Origin: an uncultured Burkholderiales bacterium
GTDB taxonomy: Bacteria > Pseudomonadota > Gammaproteobacteria > Burkholderiales > Burkholderiaceae_E
Length of the DNA: 13,784 bases
Reading direction: 5' to 3'
NCBI GenBank assembly: GCA_903923345.1
Contig: CAIXXI010000222.1
Location: 1 to 13,784 of the forward strand
Part shown: piece by piece, positions 13,530 through 13,784 of the stretch
Numbering within the stretch: position 1 is the stretch's first letter
How the letters are laid out: each line of letters begins with the position of its first letter
Made by a program: the position numbers and the translations under genes
Notes under the pieces: model-generated
Told to the model about the DNA's origin: nothing
The model's input: only the letters and a program-made list of their open reading frames with translations
Databases searched by the model: none

Positions 13530-13784
13530 TCAGAAGGTGTAGTCGTAATCGATGGTCAGCGGGGCGTGATCGCTGAACCGTGAGGCGGTGTGGATCGACG
13601 CCGCCCGCGCGCGAGCTGCCAGCGCCGGAGTGGCGATCTGATAGTCCAGGCGCCACCCGACGTTGTTGGTCCAGGCCTGGCCGCGGGCACTCCACCAGGT
13701 GTACTGCTCAGGACGGGGATCAAGCGTGCGAAACACATCCACGAATCCGATCCCCTCGAAGATCCGGGTCAACCAGGCGCGTTC
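13530..13784 (-). CDS. xth: Exonuclease III (Xth) family, C-terminal part (cut by window edge)
   Basis: These are the last 84 residues of a Mg-dependent AP endonuclease/3'-5' exonuclease of the Xth (EEP fold) family, used in base excision repair. The fragment begins in ERAWLTRIFEGIGFVDVFR and includes RPEQYTWWSARGQAWTNNVGWRLDYQIAT and SRFSDHAPLTIDYDY. The W-R-x-N-x-GWRLD block holds the conserved catalytic-region aspartate. The SDHAP motif near the C-terminus contains the Asp-His pair essential in this family. The gene continues past the right edge. Family assignment is firm; distinguishing xthA from related ExoA/ExeA-type members needs the rest of the gene. Confidence 0.9.
   Translation of the reverse strand, partial: ERAWLTRIFEGIGFVDVFRTLDPRPEQYTWWSARGQAWTNNVGWRLDYQIATPALAARARAASIHTASRFSDHAPLTIDYDYTF

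Noticed and set aside
1..13784. Mobile element, prophage, CRISPR or defence system
   Set aside because: No transposase, integrase, terminal inverted repeats, spaced direct repeats or defence-type domains were found; composition looks even throughout.

Overview
The window is GC-rich, densely packed chromosomal DNA. It most likely comes from a betaproteobacterium of the Burkholderiales type; this is inferred from codon usage, protein resemblance and gene content, and no rRNA or other marker gene is present to settle it. I see no transposase, phage gene, CRISPR array, tRNA or rRNA. Both edges cut through genes: psd (phosphatidylserine decarboxylase, N-terminal end) on the left and an exonuclease III gene (C-terminal end) on the right.

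Left third (1-5280). A divergent control region lies between psd (minus strand) and a vitamin B12 uptake operon (plus strand). It holds a cobalamin riboswitch (about 369-602), followed by btuB (TonB-dependent outer-membrane receptor), btuF (periplasmic binding protein), btuC (permease) and btuD (ATPase). The operon is tightly packed: gaps of 5 and 6 nt, then a 4-nt overlap. Together these proteins would carry cobalamin across both membranes, and the riboswitch would shut expression down when B12 is sufficient. No B12 biosynthesis gene is seen.

Middle (5296-6446, minus strand). A small YfiM/DUF2279-like envelope protein has a striking control region: a perfect CRP-type TGTGA-N6-TCACA site, plus an inverted repeat that would fold the start codon into a hairpin. 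Next is a small heat shock protein (Hsp20) with a sigma32-like promoter and its own terminator.

Centre-right (6549-11859, minus strand). Six genes in one direction end at a clear intrinsic terminator: ampG (muropeptide permease), a beta-alanine:pyruvate-type class III aminotransferase (start overlaps the ampG stop), pcaI and pcaJ (3-oxoacid CoA-transferase subunits), an NTF2/SnoaL-like protein, and a RutE-like nitroreductase. The aminotransferase family makes malonate semialdehyde and the RutE family reduces it, so the set reads as a possible omega-amino-acid/3-oxoacid module. Its attachment to ampG is unexpected. This is the best candidate for an undescribed functional association, but it is inference from family membership and arrangement.

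Right end (11954-13784). A secreted M48 metalloprotease (plus strand) is divergent from ampG. It is followed on the minus strand by a cupin lipoprotein and the partial exonuclease III gene.
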